This document shows positions 18,476 to 28,043 of a DNA stretch of 30,098 nucleotides, one piece after another. The DNA lies in the NCBI GenBank assembly GCA_003427395.1, contig BFEA01000881.1, positions 32,971 through 63,068 on the forward strand, in the 5' to 3' direction. Below the pieces are notes generated by a model. The model worked only from the letters and a program-made list of their open reading frames with translations. It searched no databases and had not been told where the DNA came from. How positions within the stretch are numbered: position 1 is the first letter of the stretch; every line of letters begins with the position of its first letter. The position numbers and the translations under genes are program-made. The DNA comes from Chara braunii. Lineage: Eukaryota > Streptophyta > Charophyceae > Charales > Characeae.

Positions 18476-18519
<44 letters not shown>
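18290..18519 (+). repeat. Repeat unit 3' end with (AAT)n tail, copy a
   Basis: The segment CCGGTGTATGCGAACAAAGG through GAGTAAGTCTGATTGCAAAT ends in AAT repeats at 18471-18519. It aligns with the segment at 19033-19262, which has CCGGTGTATGTGAACAGAGA, the same GAGC…CTGAT ending and an AAT tail. A homologous body with an AAT tail is the signature of a non-LTR-type insertion, but no coding region is seen. Confidence 0.65.
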
Positions 18520-18520
<1 letters not shown>

Positions 18521-19032
18521 GCATGGAATATGAATGTGGGCGAAGCACGGAAATCCAATTCGCAAAATCATGTTGAAGTCCAAGTAGTCAAAGCAAGAGC
18601 AGATAGCACAATGGAACCAAGTATTCCTACATTTAGGAATTACTCAGCAGAATCATGAGTCAGCGTCCGAGCCCAATTGGGCAACATCAACATCAATAAA
18701 CCCAATGCCACTATCTCTCTCGTGTCTGCCTGCGGCTTATCTGTTTGTCCGATTGACTGCCTACCTATTAGCTTACCTGACNGATCGACAGTGCTCTCCC
18801 GTGTCTGACCATGTTACAATGTGTTTTCTCCTTGTCTGTGCGCACTGTTGTAACTGTGTCACTGTCCATCTCTGTGTTCTCCAGTCTGTTTGTCGAATTT
18901 GTCTGTCAAACTTGTCCGTCTGTTCAGTTTGTCCGTCTGTTGCACCTGTCCGTTTGTCCAGTCGGATTGTCTGTTCAGTTCCTTCTTTGCATGTATGTAG
19001 TGAGCAACCTTAGGGGATACACAGGGTGATCC

Positions 19033-19203
19033 GGTGTATGTGAACAGAGAGTAGTTCAGGTCCTGAGTCGTCACAGCCATAGAAAGCGAGCCCGTACCCG
19101 GGTTTCCGCATCTCTGAGCATTGAGCAGGTGCATGTCACCAGTTTGTTGCACTACTGTCTCATGCTTGAAAGGTGCGACTGAAAGCGAGCCTGATCACTA
19201 ATG

Positions 19204-19246
<43 letters not shown>

Positions 19247-19262
19247 TAAAAATAATAATAAA
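19033..19262 (+). repeat. Repeat unit 3' end with (AAT)n tail, copy b
   Basis: Homologue of 18290-18519. The shared order is CCGGTGTATG, GAACA, GTTC, CTGAGT, CATAGCCA, GAAAG-GA, TTTCC, TGAGC, GCATG, AAAG, then CTGAT and the AAT tract (19203-19262, its right part mixed with AAAAT). About 70% similar by eye. Confidence 0.65.
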
Positions 19263-19650
19263 GAAAGATGTGTAATAGCCAATTTCAGCAATCAAACGGT
19301 ATCGTAACACAATACCATATTGTCGTGATCTTCGAACCAACAGCAATTGCATCACGGGTTCCGCCAAATAGAGCACAGCGAAAGCTCATAATTGACAGTG
19401 ATAAAAATTAGTCCCATCATCATCAACGAAGAACCAGAGCTTGATATCCTATCACGCGCCCCGGCGCCCAGACTACAGATGGCTGGTCCTATCTATCCTA
19501 TCTACAGTGTCGCTGAAGACATCAACTGCTCCCCGAGTACGAGCAGGTAGCGGCCAATGCCGCACGTATCAGCACCCGGTAAGTATCTCGCTTCACGCAC
19601 AACTTCAATCCCCCACACAGACGCCACCCGGACCCTTGCTACTGTGCATC

Positions 19651-19714
<64 letters not shown>
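19263..19714 (+). repeat. Array unit 1 with GGCGCC motif, GTAAGT site and (AAT)n tail
   Basis: Contains GCGCCCCGGCGCC at 19456-19468, a CGGTAAGT site at about 19577-19584 and a pure AAT tract at 19651-19714. Distances between these landmarks (about 110 and 70 bp) are nearly the same as in the next unit. No protein is supported. Confidence 0.7.
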
Positions 19715-19715
<1 letters not shown>

Positions 19716-20114
19716 TGCAAGGGACATGAATGCGGACGAAGCACAGAAATCCAAATCGCAAAATCACACTGAAGTCCAAGTAGTCATAGAGCACATAGCA
19801 CAACGGAACAAGTTACCAACCATTTGAGAATAATACAGCAGAATCGTGAGTCAATATCCAAGCCCAATCGGGCAACACCAACACCATAACCCAGTGTAGC
19901 TCTCTCTTTTGAGTGGCGCCAGGCGCCCTATCTACTTTACAGCCTATTATTACAGCTACAGTATGGAAGCAAACAGACATCTCGACGACCATCGAGTGAT
20001 GACGTCTACACCAGTGCCGACCTTCTCTCCACTCAGGTACGTTTCTTCTCTTCATTCACAACCCCTGTCCTCATCGTACTGATGCCACATGTACCAAGGT
20101 CATGGGTGTATTAT

Positions 20115-20207
<93 letters not shown>
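19715..20207 (+). repeat. Array unit 2 with GGCGCC motif, GTACGT site and (AAT)n tail
   Basis: Starts directly at the end of an AAT tract with a head (ATGAATGCGGACGAAGCACA…) matching the one at 18520-18700, including CCAAGCCCAATCGGGCAACA. GGCGCCAGGCGCC lies at 19915-19927, CAG|GTACGT at 20034-20042 and an AAT tail at 20110-20207. The array is therefore head to tail. Confidence 0.75.
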
Positions 20208-20210
<3 letters not shown>

Positions 20211-20700
20211 AGTGAGTAACAACGAGATGACAACCCCAGATCACACCATTACATTTAAAGCCAAATAGTCACACCGTGTCTAGAGAGCAGCATTGCACTG
20301 ATAATACACCAATGGAGGTTCGTAGCACTGAAAACCAGTGTTCATGGAGAGCTTGCTCTCGCCACCACCAACATGAGTACCCAGGCCTTCTCCCCCTACC
20401 TGGCGCTCGGCGCCCAGCTACTACTACCTACTAATTCACAATGCGATTGTTGACATCAGCGGCATTCCGAAGCACTTGAAGATGTCGCCCGTGCAAACCG
20501 TCGCCAATGCCAGGTAAATGCCCTCACATCTCCATCATCATCATCATCGCCATCATCATTATTCTCCTATCCCCTCCTTTCTCCTCTCTCTCCTTCCTCT
20601 CCCCTCCTCCTCTTCCAGCTTTCTCTTCTCCTCTCTCATACACCCTGTTGCATACTGTAAAGGTGCAGACCAGAACAAGAGCCGACCTCTCATAAATAGT
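20208..20700 (+). repeat. Array unit 3 with GGCGCT-CGGCGCC motif and GTAAAT site
   Basis: Landmarks are GGCGCTCGGCGCC at 20402-20414 and CAG|GTAAAT at 20511-20519, about 100 bp apart. A CAT-repeat and a C/T-rich tract then replace the AAT tail (20529-20640). The head is less similar to units 0 and 2. Confidence 0.6.
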
Positions 20701-20999
20701 ACGATATAGCTTAGCGAAGACTTAGATACCGATGATCCGATCAATCAATATCGCAATGCAGCCCCGTCGTACATCATCATCGTTCCGAGGTGTGAAGGGG
20801 CCTGGCGCTCACACAGGAAGATGCGCCAGTCCCGCCATACATAGACGAAGAGGAGGGGTGTTAGACGAAGAAGCGGGAAAGATAGGTGTGTCGTCAACAC
20901 CAGTCTGTGATACAAGTCCTGTCCAGTGTCTGAATCCCGATGTCGAGTCTGGATCCAATGAGTCACAACTCTCTCCCTCTTTTCTCCCTCTCCATCTCT

Positions 21000-21083
21000 C
21001 CTCTCTACCTCTCTCTCTCTCTCTCTCCCCCACACACACACACACAGTGGTGAATCTTTCCACATTCTAGTTGTAGATTCATT

Positions 21084-21114
<31 letters not shown>

Positions 21115-21359
21115 ATCCTATTTATCCTATCGAGAAAAGTACCACAAGCGTAGCCGGGACATTGGGACTTACCTCACATATCGAGTCGATGTCGTGATGT
21201 CGTCGGCATTATACCTCTGCAACCAAGGGGAAGTAATCAAGGTGCTTTGCAGAGAGTATCTCGTAACTGAGATACATGATCTCAAGCCTGGCTTGTTGCC
21301 TTTATCAGCCGCAAAAGGAGAAGGTAAGTCGCTTTTTTTTTTTTTTTTTTTTTTTTTTT

Positions 21360-21408
<49 letters not shown>

Positions 21409-21415
21409 CCCTTCT
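21000..21415 (+). repeat. Simple-repeat unit: CT/CA, (TTTA)n, AG|GTAAGT, poly-T; copy 1
   Basis: The order is (CT)n(CA)n at 21008-21046, then TAGATTCATTTGATTTAT leading into (TTTA)n at 21086-21113, then TCGAGAAAAGTACC and a unique body. AG|GTAAGT at 21322-21329 runs into T27 and T43 tracts (21333-21359 and 21364-21406). The same order recurs at 22180-22550. The poly-T may be the complement of a retroposed poly-A tail. Confidence 0.65.
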
Positions 21416-21774
21416 CCCTCCTCTCCTTTTCTCTCCAATCTTCTTCTTCTTCTCCTCCTCTCTCTTCCTCTTCTTCTTTGTCTAGTCCTTCTTCTTCTTT
21501 GTCTACTCCTTCTTCTTCGCTTTCTTTTCCCTCCGCGCGGCCTTCTTCCTCCTCTGCGCGGTCACTTCTCCTACTTGCCTGCTTCCGCTATCTCCCCGCG
21601 CGCGTTGCCACCTCGCTGCTTCCTCTGTACCATCTCTCCGTTGCCTTCCCGCGTGCTGCCATCCTAATTCCCGATACACCACGCGCCGATCTCTTCCTTT
21701 CTACGCCGCTTGGGCCAATTACCCAGCACACTCATTTTTACCGCCTTTTGCCAAACCGTACTCGCCTTCCCTCC

Positions 21775-21822
21775 TCTCTCTCTTTCTCTCATATCTCTCT
21801 CACTCTCACATCTTTCTCTCTT

Positions 21823-21855
<33 letters not shown>

Positions 21856-21920
21856 CACACATACATACACACACACACACACACACGCGCGCACACGCGT
21901 GCACACACTCACACACATTC
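21775..21920. repeat. CT/CA dinucleotide microsatellite
   Basis: A CT-rich run followed by (CA)n with occasional CG, TA and GC steps. It resembles the dinucleotide starts of the units at 21008 and 22180 but is not followed by the ATTCATTTGAT block. Confidence 0.9.
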
Positions 21921-22049
21921 CATCGATAGGATGAGCAAAAATGGAATGAATCTTCCGCTGAAACGTAGAAATATACACTGCCACTTTTAATTGTTCATTC
22001 TACGGATCTAAGTAGCGTGCGGCGTGGCGCGTATTGGTGACTTAGCCCT

Positions 22050-22550
22050 CTCTCTCTCCCTCACTCTCTCTACTCCTCTCCCATTCTCTCCCCTCTCTCT
22101 TACGTAGTCCGCATATACTGAGAAGTCAGGTAGGGAGAGGGTGAAGAAGAAATGGTGGACTATGAAGAGAAAGAAGAAGAACTTTTTTCTCTCTCTCTGT
22201 CTCTTTCTCTCTCTCGTACACACACAACACACCCACACACACACGTAACTGTAATGTATGCTCCCATGTTGTAGGGATAGATTCATTTGATTATTTATTT
22301 TGTTTACTTATTTATTTATTTATTTTCTTTGCTTATCTCTTTCGAGGGAAGCACCGGGGATCCGTCGTAATGGAAGGAGACTTACCCGATCTCACTTTCC
22401 ACTCCCCGTCGCTGTAACCGCCGTCGTCGAGCCCGTCGTCGTCGTCAGCCCGTCATTGCCGGCTCAGGTAAATATCTCTCCTCCTCTACTTCTTTCCCTC
22501 CTCCTTCTCCTCCTTCTTCTTCTTCTTCTTCTTCTTCTTCTTCTTCTTCC
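22050..22550 (+). repeat. Simple-repeat unit: CT/CA, (TTTA)n, CAG|GTAAAT, (CTT)n; copy 2
   Basis: CT- and CA-rich DNA (22050-22240) is followed by TTGTAGGGATAGATTCATTT and (TTTA)n at about 22290-22325, TTTCGAGGGAAGCACC, and a body with repeated CGTCGT. CTCAG|GTAAAT lies at 22463-22473 and (CTT)n at about 22510-22550. The block order matches the unit at 21000-21415, about 1.2 kb to the left. Confidence 0.65.
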
Positions 22551-22855
22551 TCTTTCTACTTCTTTTCCCCGTGCTATGCCGCTATTCTCCCCATTGCCAC
22601 CTTCAAAATGATAGTAATAATAATAAAAATAAATAAAAGAAGAATCTAACTAAACTAACAAATAAAATAAAATAGAATAAGAAAAAAACATAATCTAACT
22701 ACTAACTTCCCTAACTTGCCAAGTGTCTTGTCACTGTTTCAAACGGGGCTAAGTCCTGACTAACTGACTAACTCTAACTACTTCTAACCCTAAGGTCGCG
22801 GTTCAAGACCCGACCGCTCGAAACGGTGCAAAACAAAAGTGGGGCTCCTTTCAAA
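22551..22855. other. Unassigned AT-rich sequence
   Basis: A-rich AATAAAAATAAAATAAAAG runs and CTAACTAACT repeats, with a B-box-like GGTTCAAGACC near 22799-22809 that lacks a convincing upstream A box. No gene seen. Confidence 0.4.
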
Positions 22856-22940
22856 AGGAGCTAGCTCAAGGTCGGGGTGGACTCGATGCATACACCTTGA
22901 GCTTGACAGTCCGGCACCCTAACCTACTAAGCTAGCTCCC
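22856..22940 (-). ncRNA. tRNA-like Pol III promoter sequence, SINE head or tRNA pseudogene
   Basis: Read on the minus strand, 85 nt start GGGAGCT and end AGCTCCT, which can pair as a 7-bp acceptor-like stem, followed at once by further T (TTTT overall), a Pol III terminator. TAGCTTAGTAGG is a perfect match to the A-box consensus TRGCNNAGYNGG. GCATCGAGTCC, about 35 nt further on, matches 9 of 11 B-box positions. The anticodon and T arms do not fold well, so this is more likely a tRNA-derived SINE head or a decayed tRNA than a working tRNA. Confidence 0.4.
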
Positions 22941-23479
22941 ACTTCGAGTAGAAGGGGAGCAACTTAGCATATAAACAGTAGTGGGGCTCAGTCCAACCCG
23001 TGGCCTGAGCCCGTTTTTCCTAAGTAAGTGTGTGCGTACGCTTGCTGGTCTGCATGCTTGTCGGCTTGAGGGCGCGTGCCTCTCAAGATATTTGGTTGAT
23101 CGGAAGGGTCAAAGCCGGTACTTACCTGTAACCGTGGCTTTGAGGGACGCGGCGGGAAAGATATAAGGCAGCGGGGTAAACCCGCATACTCAGAACGGCG
23201 GGAAAGCACTCAAGTAGCAGGTAGGCCGGTACCATACCGAGTAGACCTGCCGGGTAATCGAGGCCGACCAAAAGAAGACAAAGTAGGCATTTCCAGAGGC
23301 CCAGTACCATCAGGTAGGCGGGCACCGGTTTCTAGTAGTAAGAGTCTAGGTCCTGTGCGGATGATATCAGAGTTTGCAACGATGTCTCTTCTGAAGAGGA
23401 CGAAAGCACCAGTCGCTAGGGTAGTTACGTGGTAAGGAAGTCACCTCCCAAGGGGTGACTCCCTTTCTACCTACGGGAG
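22941..23479. other. Unassigned sequence
   Basis: No ORF or repeat family recognised. An inverted repeat GGGCTCAG…CTGAGCCC followed by GTTTTT lies at about 22984-23018. It resembles a hairpin-plus-T terminator but has no gene attached that I can identify. Confidence 0.35.
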
Positions 23480-23484
23480 GTTGG

Positions 23485-23545
23485 GCTAGAGCCTCGAACC
23501 CGCTTATGGTGCATTAGTAAGGATAAAGGTACCGCTCGAGCAATC
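23485..23545 (-). ncRNA. Second tRNA-like A/B-box pair (weak)
   Basis: On the minus strand TTGCTCGAGCGGTACC resembles the class II tRNA A box (TGGCCGAGCGG, 9 of 11), and GGGTTCGAGGC about 35 nt downstream resembles a B box. No acceptor stem or T terminator is evident. It could be a SINE fragment or chance. Confidence 0.22.
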
Positions 23546-23922
23546 GTCAACAATCGGGGTGCTACCTCAACCCCGATGATCATACATTAATAATTGCTCC
23601 GGTCGTACGACCGCGGCGCGTATTAATTTATTCTGACTGATGTACCGACGATTAAGTCTCAGCGTACTCGTCATAACATCAACCCTATCGACCCCTCAAC
23701 CTCTTCGGTCGAAGGGTATTACTACGGACCCTAACCTTCACAGCGTGCGTCATAACAACGCGCGCCCATACTTAATGAAATTTTCTCACCGATTTTTGCC
23801 CCGGCCTCAATGGCCGAGGAATTCGTTTCGAGTGTCACGCTCAAGCGTGCACACCCTTTCCATTCCAGACTGGCTCCATCATGGTAGCCAACGCCGTCAC
23901 CGTGTCGAATGCAAAAGCACGG

Positions 23923-23948
23923 CCAAATACCCTTGTAAGGGTATTTGG
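23923..23948. repeat. Perfect 12-bp inverted repeat with 2-nt spacer
   Basis: CCAAATACCCTT, then GT, then its exact reverse complement AAGGGTATTTGG. It is too tight for an efficient hairpin loop, so it is better seen as a near-perfect palindrome. No associated gene. Confidence 0.85.
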
Positions 23949-25691
23949 TCCGACAGTATCCCAGACCCCATTAAGCGACGTTCCCGTCGCTGAAGAACTA
24001 TATGCAAATAAAAGATGTTTCCCGACAAGCAAATCGTCAAATCCGAATCCTGGAATGAAATGTGGTTTCAGGATTGACGTCGTCACCTTACTTTTCATTA
24101 TTACTGTCGGGATTTTAACCCGGGTCTCCCATATAAAATAAATTTAACTCGAAGTGGGGATACTTTATCTGTACTACAGTACATGAAATAGCTAAGTATG
24201 ACAACGCACCTTTCGTTCCCCCACACCCTTAGTCTTTGGCCCAGGTATTCGTTGGTTGTTTTCAGGGTCGGTGTTCGCGTGCGAACTCAACCCATCAAGC
24301 GTGGGTCCTAACTGAGACTTTGGGTATTCAACTCTTGATATCACAATCCAAAGTTGTCGGTCGTCCTGCGCGAAGCCTAATACAGGAGGACAACGGTCTC
24401 CATCATGACCCACCACAGTCCTGTTGATCAGGCCGGAGCTGCGGCCCACCGCGTTGTTGCTTATCGGTGGTTACCCTCGTTGGTTGCGCAACGATGAGAC
24501 ATTCATCCTATCTTTAAAAGACTAATCTCGACCCTTTCGACATCCACCTGAATAGATCCTTTCATTGGGGTGGCCACCCCTCGAGTTTCTCTTCGAGGCC
24601 ATAGTCAAAGGGTCCGCTGCCTGGTTATGCTAGGTCAACAGCCAACGCTGGGAGTTACATCCCAACGATGCCAATTTTCCATCATAGGCTTGGTAATTTA
24701 TGCCCTCAGGTTAACCTTTGGGGTGGATGAACGATGCTTTTTAAATAAACCATATATATAAGATAATAAATTGAGCATTCGTCAAGCTACCACTAAGGGT
24801 TGTGCCCTCCAAGTCTTTGATCATAGCTCGGAGAGGCACGCACATCGTGGTCATCATAAAACCATTATTTTTATATATATAACCTTTATTTTTAAAATAA
24901 ACTTTTATTGACTCTTTGCTTGTCAGAATTCACCAAAACATCTCATTCAATGGAAAAATGATTGCAAAAGGTTTCAACTCATTAAAAAGAGTTTGTCCAT
25001 GTCGTAGCATGACTTTTCAAACATATAATCAATCCTTTCATCAACCTTTCATTGACTTTCACTCAAAATACTGATCCGCCCGTTCCTCTACCACAATTTC
25101 TAGGCCTCAGATGAGTCCAATAGTGATAGACAAAGGGAGATATTGACTCACAAAAAGACTCAAACCATAGCGAAGGATTCCCTCACAACGTGAAAGTGTT
25201 CGTGGTCACCAGCTCATCCCCTTTGGATACATATATAAATATAAAGTATGATATAATAAGTCAGACTTGCGTCTCATCTCTCTCATCCTTATCCTCAAAT
25301 GTCCATGCATTTTCCTATACTATCCATCTACTCTAAACCTTTATCCTATCAAAACTCAAGGAAAAGACACTTTGCACTCTTACTTATCCATGTTCTCTCT
25401 TCACCCAACAAACACCTTAATCTATATAGAAGTTCATACACCCACTTGTCTTTAATCTAGGAAAGTGATGACCAATCCCAATATCCTATCGAGCTCCACT
25501 TTGCCACCCTCGGATTATGTATCCAGTGATGGTCACCAATCTTCCGCGTACATGATACTTAGTCATTACCAACTCAATGTACCTTGCTAGTACCTTACAA
25601 TCACCCATGAAGGGTCCTTATTATCAAATGACCTTGGAATTTTCTATCACTAATACAGGTATTTTGTTCCTGTCTACCATTCGTACTCCCG
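23949..25691. other. Unassigned region left of element B
   Basis: No recognised gene. AT-rich tracts with ATATATATAA occur near 24750 and 24875 and form a rough inverted repeat about 130 bp apart. On the minus strand an open stretch near 25615-25485 (MGDCKVLARYIELVMTKYHV…) and IPVLVIENSK near 25670 look protein-like but are too short and broken to assign. They may be displaced pieces of element B. Confidence 0.35.
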
Positions 25692-26060
25692 TCACAAGGC
25701 TTCCTGTCTCATTCCTCTAGGTATGTTTGGGTCAATGGGGTTCCCAAATCTGTTATAAACACCTCCTTCAATATCGGTGCTTATCAGACCATTCACTTCA
25801 TCAGCCTTCCTGACATGGCAAAACCTCATTATGTGCCCTTCTTGGGTACAATGCTTGCAGACCGCACTCTTCAAACCCACTTTTCCTCTCCCAAGTCCTT
25901 GACCATTTCCTTGACAATTTTGGATCCCGATGGTGTTCCAGTTTCTATTATCACTTCTCTTATTGCCTCTGCTATCACTTCCTTTTCCATTGTTTCCGAG
26001 GCTCCTATTACCAGGACCACTACTCCCTCGTCTATCAATATCTTGACCTCTTCCATTCAC
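25692..26060 (-). pseudogene. Element B gag: R/G/N-rich region and zinc knuckle
   Basis: A 122-codon frame with a G/N/R/S-rich N-terminal part and the knuckle CKHCTQEGHIMRFC (C-x2-C-x4-H-x4-C). Then come RKADEVNGLISTDIEGGVYN and DPNIPRGMRQEAL, where the frame stops. This matches the ORF1 knuckle region of element A (RKLDERDGLI, DPNIPGGTREEAL). Homology to A ends at about 25690, so element B is truncated or interrupted there. It is one phase away from the upstream segment at 26057-26254, a frameshift. Confidence 0.83.
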
Positions 26061-26764
26061 GCTAGGTTTCTTGCCTTCCGCTGGGCCTTGGTCAACTTCT
26101 GAGGTCTAGGTTCGTCTTCTATCTCAATCACGTTTTCACCCCTTTCTCTAGCCTGGTTATCACATCGCTTCTTCTCAACTTTCGCAGGTCGGAGAGAGCC
26201 TTGATTATCGTTATTTGTTTTCTCTCCACTACTACCAGCTAGTCCATCCGACATCCCCTCTGAGACCTTTCGCTTGCCTCTTCTGTCTCTTTATAGTTGT
26301 GTCATTCTCTCTTCCAATGCTCTCACTTGTCTCCGTATACTTTCGAGTTCCCCTTATGCTGACCCACCACCGATTATTCGATTGGGGTCATTACAATGAC
26401 GACCGCCGATTTCGTGCTCGGGAAATCTCGAGCTCAACGAACTTTCCAGTTCATTCCAGGTTCGTGATCTCAGCATGAAATCGTATACTTCGTCGCCCAA
26501 CTCCTCACATACGAACAAAGGGAACATGGTCAACATCACCTTCCCATCCCACTTCTTCGTAATACTAAAGCTGTGGTAATCGCGCAGTAAGCTAGACAGG
26601 TTCTCCCCTTGAAACAGCAGAGCTCTAAGGTCTGGGGGCATTGACTCGTTCACAGATTCGCGTATCAATACTTTGGCGAGAGAAGAATTCCTCCAAAGAA
26701 GGACTTTGTCCAAACCACCATCTCCAGCCATGGCCGCCGCCTCCATCCTGTAAAAATACAGCAA
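26057..26764 (-). pseudogene. Element B gag capsid region
   Basis: The frame from about 26764 (best start probably MEAAAMAGDGG at about 26746) has a Gag-like core: LRALLFQGENLSSLLRDYHS, KWDGKVMLTMFPLFV, SRTWNELESSLSSRFPEHE. It aligns in pattern with FSFKGQRVSHWLELL and DWAEFKKGMQRKF of element A. TAA codons at about 26354 and 26291 interrupt it in frame. Between and after them the sequence still reads as coiled coil (ELESIRRQVRALEERMTQL) and PRPQKLTKAQRKARNLA, matching KLTKCQRKARN in A. Decayed copy; no pol follows. Confidence 0.75.
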
Positions 26765-26963
26765 TCGACGAAGCGTCAGGCTGTAAGTTGAAGGTGATGT
26801 TCAATAAACTCCTCTATTCCCACCTTCAAAAGGATACAAAGGCATAAGTTTTAGTCATCCATTTGACGGAGCAATTATCCTTTGCACTGACCTTAAAGGT
26901 GTGAATAGCGCAAATAGATGTATGAAAGGACACTTAAATAAATCATAATCCCCTAATAATGGA

Positions 26964-27344
26964 TTAGAAGAAGTAATAACACCCTTTTGCTTGCATACCC
27001 CATTCGGAGTTCCAATCGGATGACGCGGATTGAGAGATGACAGAAGGATCAGGAACATGAGGCATTGACTGAAACTTTGGTTGGCAGGAGTGAGGAAGGA
27101 CCGTCAATTGCCGATCTTGAGAAGAGAAAGACGGCGGTGGATAAGACTCGATGTGACGACAGCTTGGTGGCTCACAACACAGAGGTGAGGTGTCGTAATG
27201 CCTCTCACATTTATAATATGCCATCTTCCCCGGAGACGAGACACGCTCACCCCACTCGTCCTGATGCCTACGAGCCTCTACCCTTTCTTCCTTCTCTTCT
27301 AGCCCTTCATCTTTCTTCTTCCAATCCTCCCAGTCTTTGGTCAA
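26964..27344 (-). CDS. Leader ORF of element B
   Basis: A 126-codon frame from ATG 27344 (MTKDWEDWKKKDEGLEEKEE…), charged and coiled-coil-like at the start, then proline/serine-rich with PPPSFSSQDRQLTVLPHS, MPHVPDPSVISQSAS and a divergent tail. Its middle matches the leader ORF of element A (QLTVLP…IPHVLDPPVVSQSAS). The upstream 40 codons also have a broken counterpart in A, which supports this start. After SQSAS the minus strand has GGGGTATGCAAG, a possible splice donor. Unlike A, element B has no accessory ORFs between this and gag. Function unknown. Confidence 0.55.
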   Translation of the reverse strand: MTKDWEDWKKKDEGLEEKEERVEARRHQDEWGERVSSPGKMAYYKCERHYDTSPLCCEPPSCRHIESYPPPSFSSQDRQLTVLPHSCQPKFQSMPHVPDPSVISQSASSDWNSEWGMQAKGCYYFF

Positions 27345-27410
27345 ATTTATAGACCTCTCAGCGGCCTTCCCTTACCTTCTCGCTTCTTTCTCTTCCAGTA
27401 CCAGTCCCAC

Positions 27411-28021
27411 GGCCTTTGGGTGTCATATTAATTTGAGGACAATAGTTAGACAATAGAGCCTTTAAAGTTATCTGACCCAATACCGTCGGTCTTTGAGAGA
27501 TTCTAGATAACCTCAAGTTACTGTCAATGGAATACTTATCCTTTCACTTTCTAGGGTTATCCTTGTCACAAGTTCTCACTAACTGTCACCTTACTTGTAC
27601 CACCTATTCGTTCCTAGTACCTATTCTGTTCTATAATCCCTAAGTGGTTTATACGCTATGACCACTCTTACGTAAGCCCTACTCAGAATCCTTGATCAAA
27701 CTCTACCCCAGTAAGTAGATTAGAGTTATCGTTTTGCCTAGATCATCGACTTACCAAACCCGAGTTCGTTCACTGAGGACCTCGGCAAGAAGCGAGATCC
27801 CTGACCTTTAGGTGTCATATTCGTAACTTTTTCTATAAGCAGGGCAATTGTACCTAGGTATTAAGTAACCTATATCCCACACACCGATCTGTTTGGAATA
27901 ACTACTCGAGTTACCTTATTCCGCTTAGCTCCTTAGTCAATTTTGACTTTTGATGATTGTCGTTCTGCCAGGATCTTGCCTTACCCAAGTTCGTTCACTA
28001 AGGACCTCGGCTAGGAAGCGA
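27411..28021 (-). repeat. Partial tandem duplication in the element B leader
   Basis: The block bounded by GGCCTTTGGGTGTCATATT and GAGGACCTCGGCAAGAAGCGAGATCCC (27411-27801) is repeated in diverged form from GACCTTTAGGTGTCATATTC to GAGGACCTCGGCTAGG…GCGAGATCCCC (27803-28029). The left copy ends after GATCCC, the first six bases of the tRNA-complementary segment, and then breaks into the second copy. The duplication therefore carried a fragment of the primer site. Confidence 0.6.
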
Positions 28022-28041
28022 GATCCCCGGCAACGGCGCCA
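28022..28041 (-). promoter_or_regulatory. Primer-binding site for tRNA-Asp, element B
   Basis: The minus strand reads TGGCGCCGTTGCCGGGGATC, starting 2 nt after the end of the LTR. It is complementary over 20 nt to the conserved 3' end of plant tRNA-Asp (…GATCCCCGGCAACGGCGCCA), as recalled. Primer sites of this sequence occur in plant Ty3/gypsy lineages such as Athila/Tat. The position fixes the LTR boundary at 28044 and confirms the minus orientation. Confidence 0.88.
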
Positions 28042-28043
28042 CC

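Noticed and set aside
22984-23018. Hairpin followed by T-run, like a bacterial intrinsic terminator
   Set aside because: The context is eukaryotic retroelement DNA and no gene ends here. It is kept only as a note in the unassigned region.
24740-24900. AT-rich inverted segments as a possible MITE
   Set aside because: The similarity is mostly TATATA composition; there are no clear terminal repeats or target duplication.
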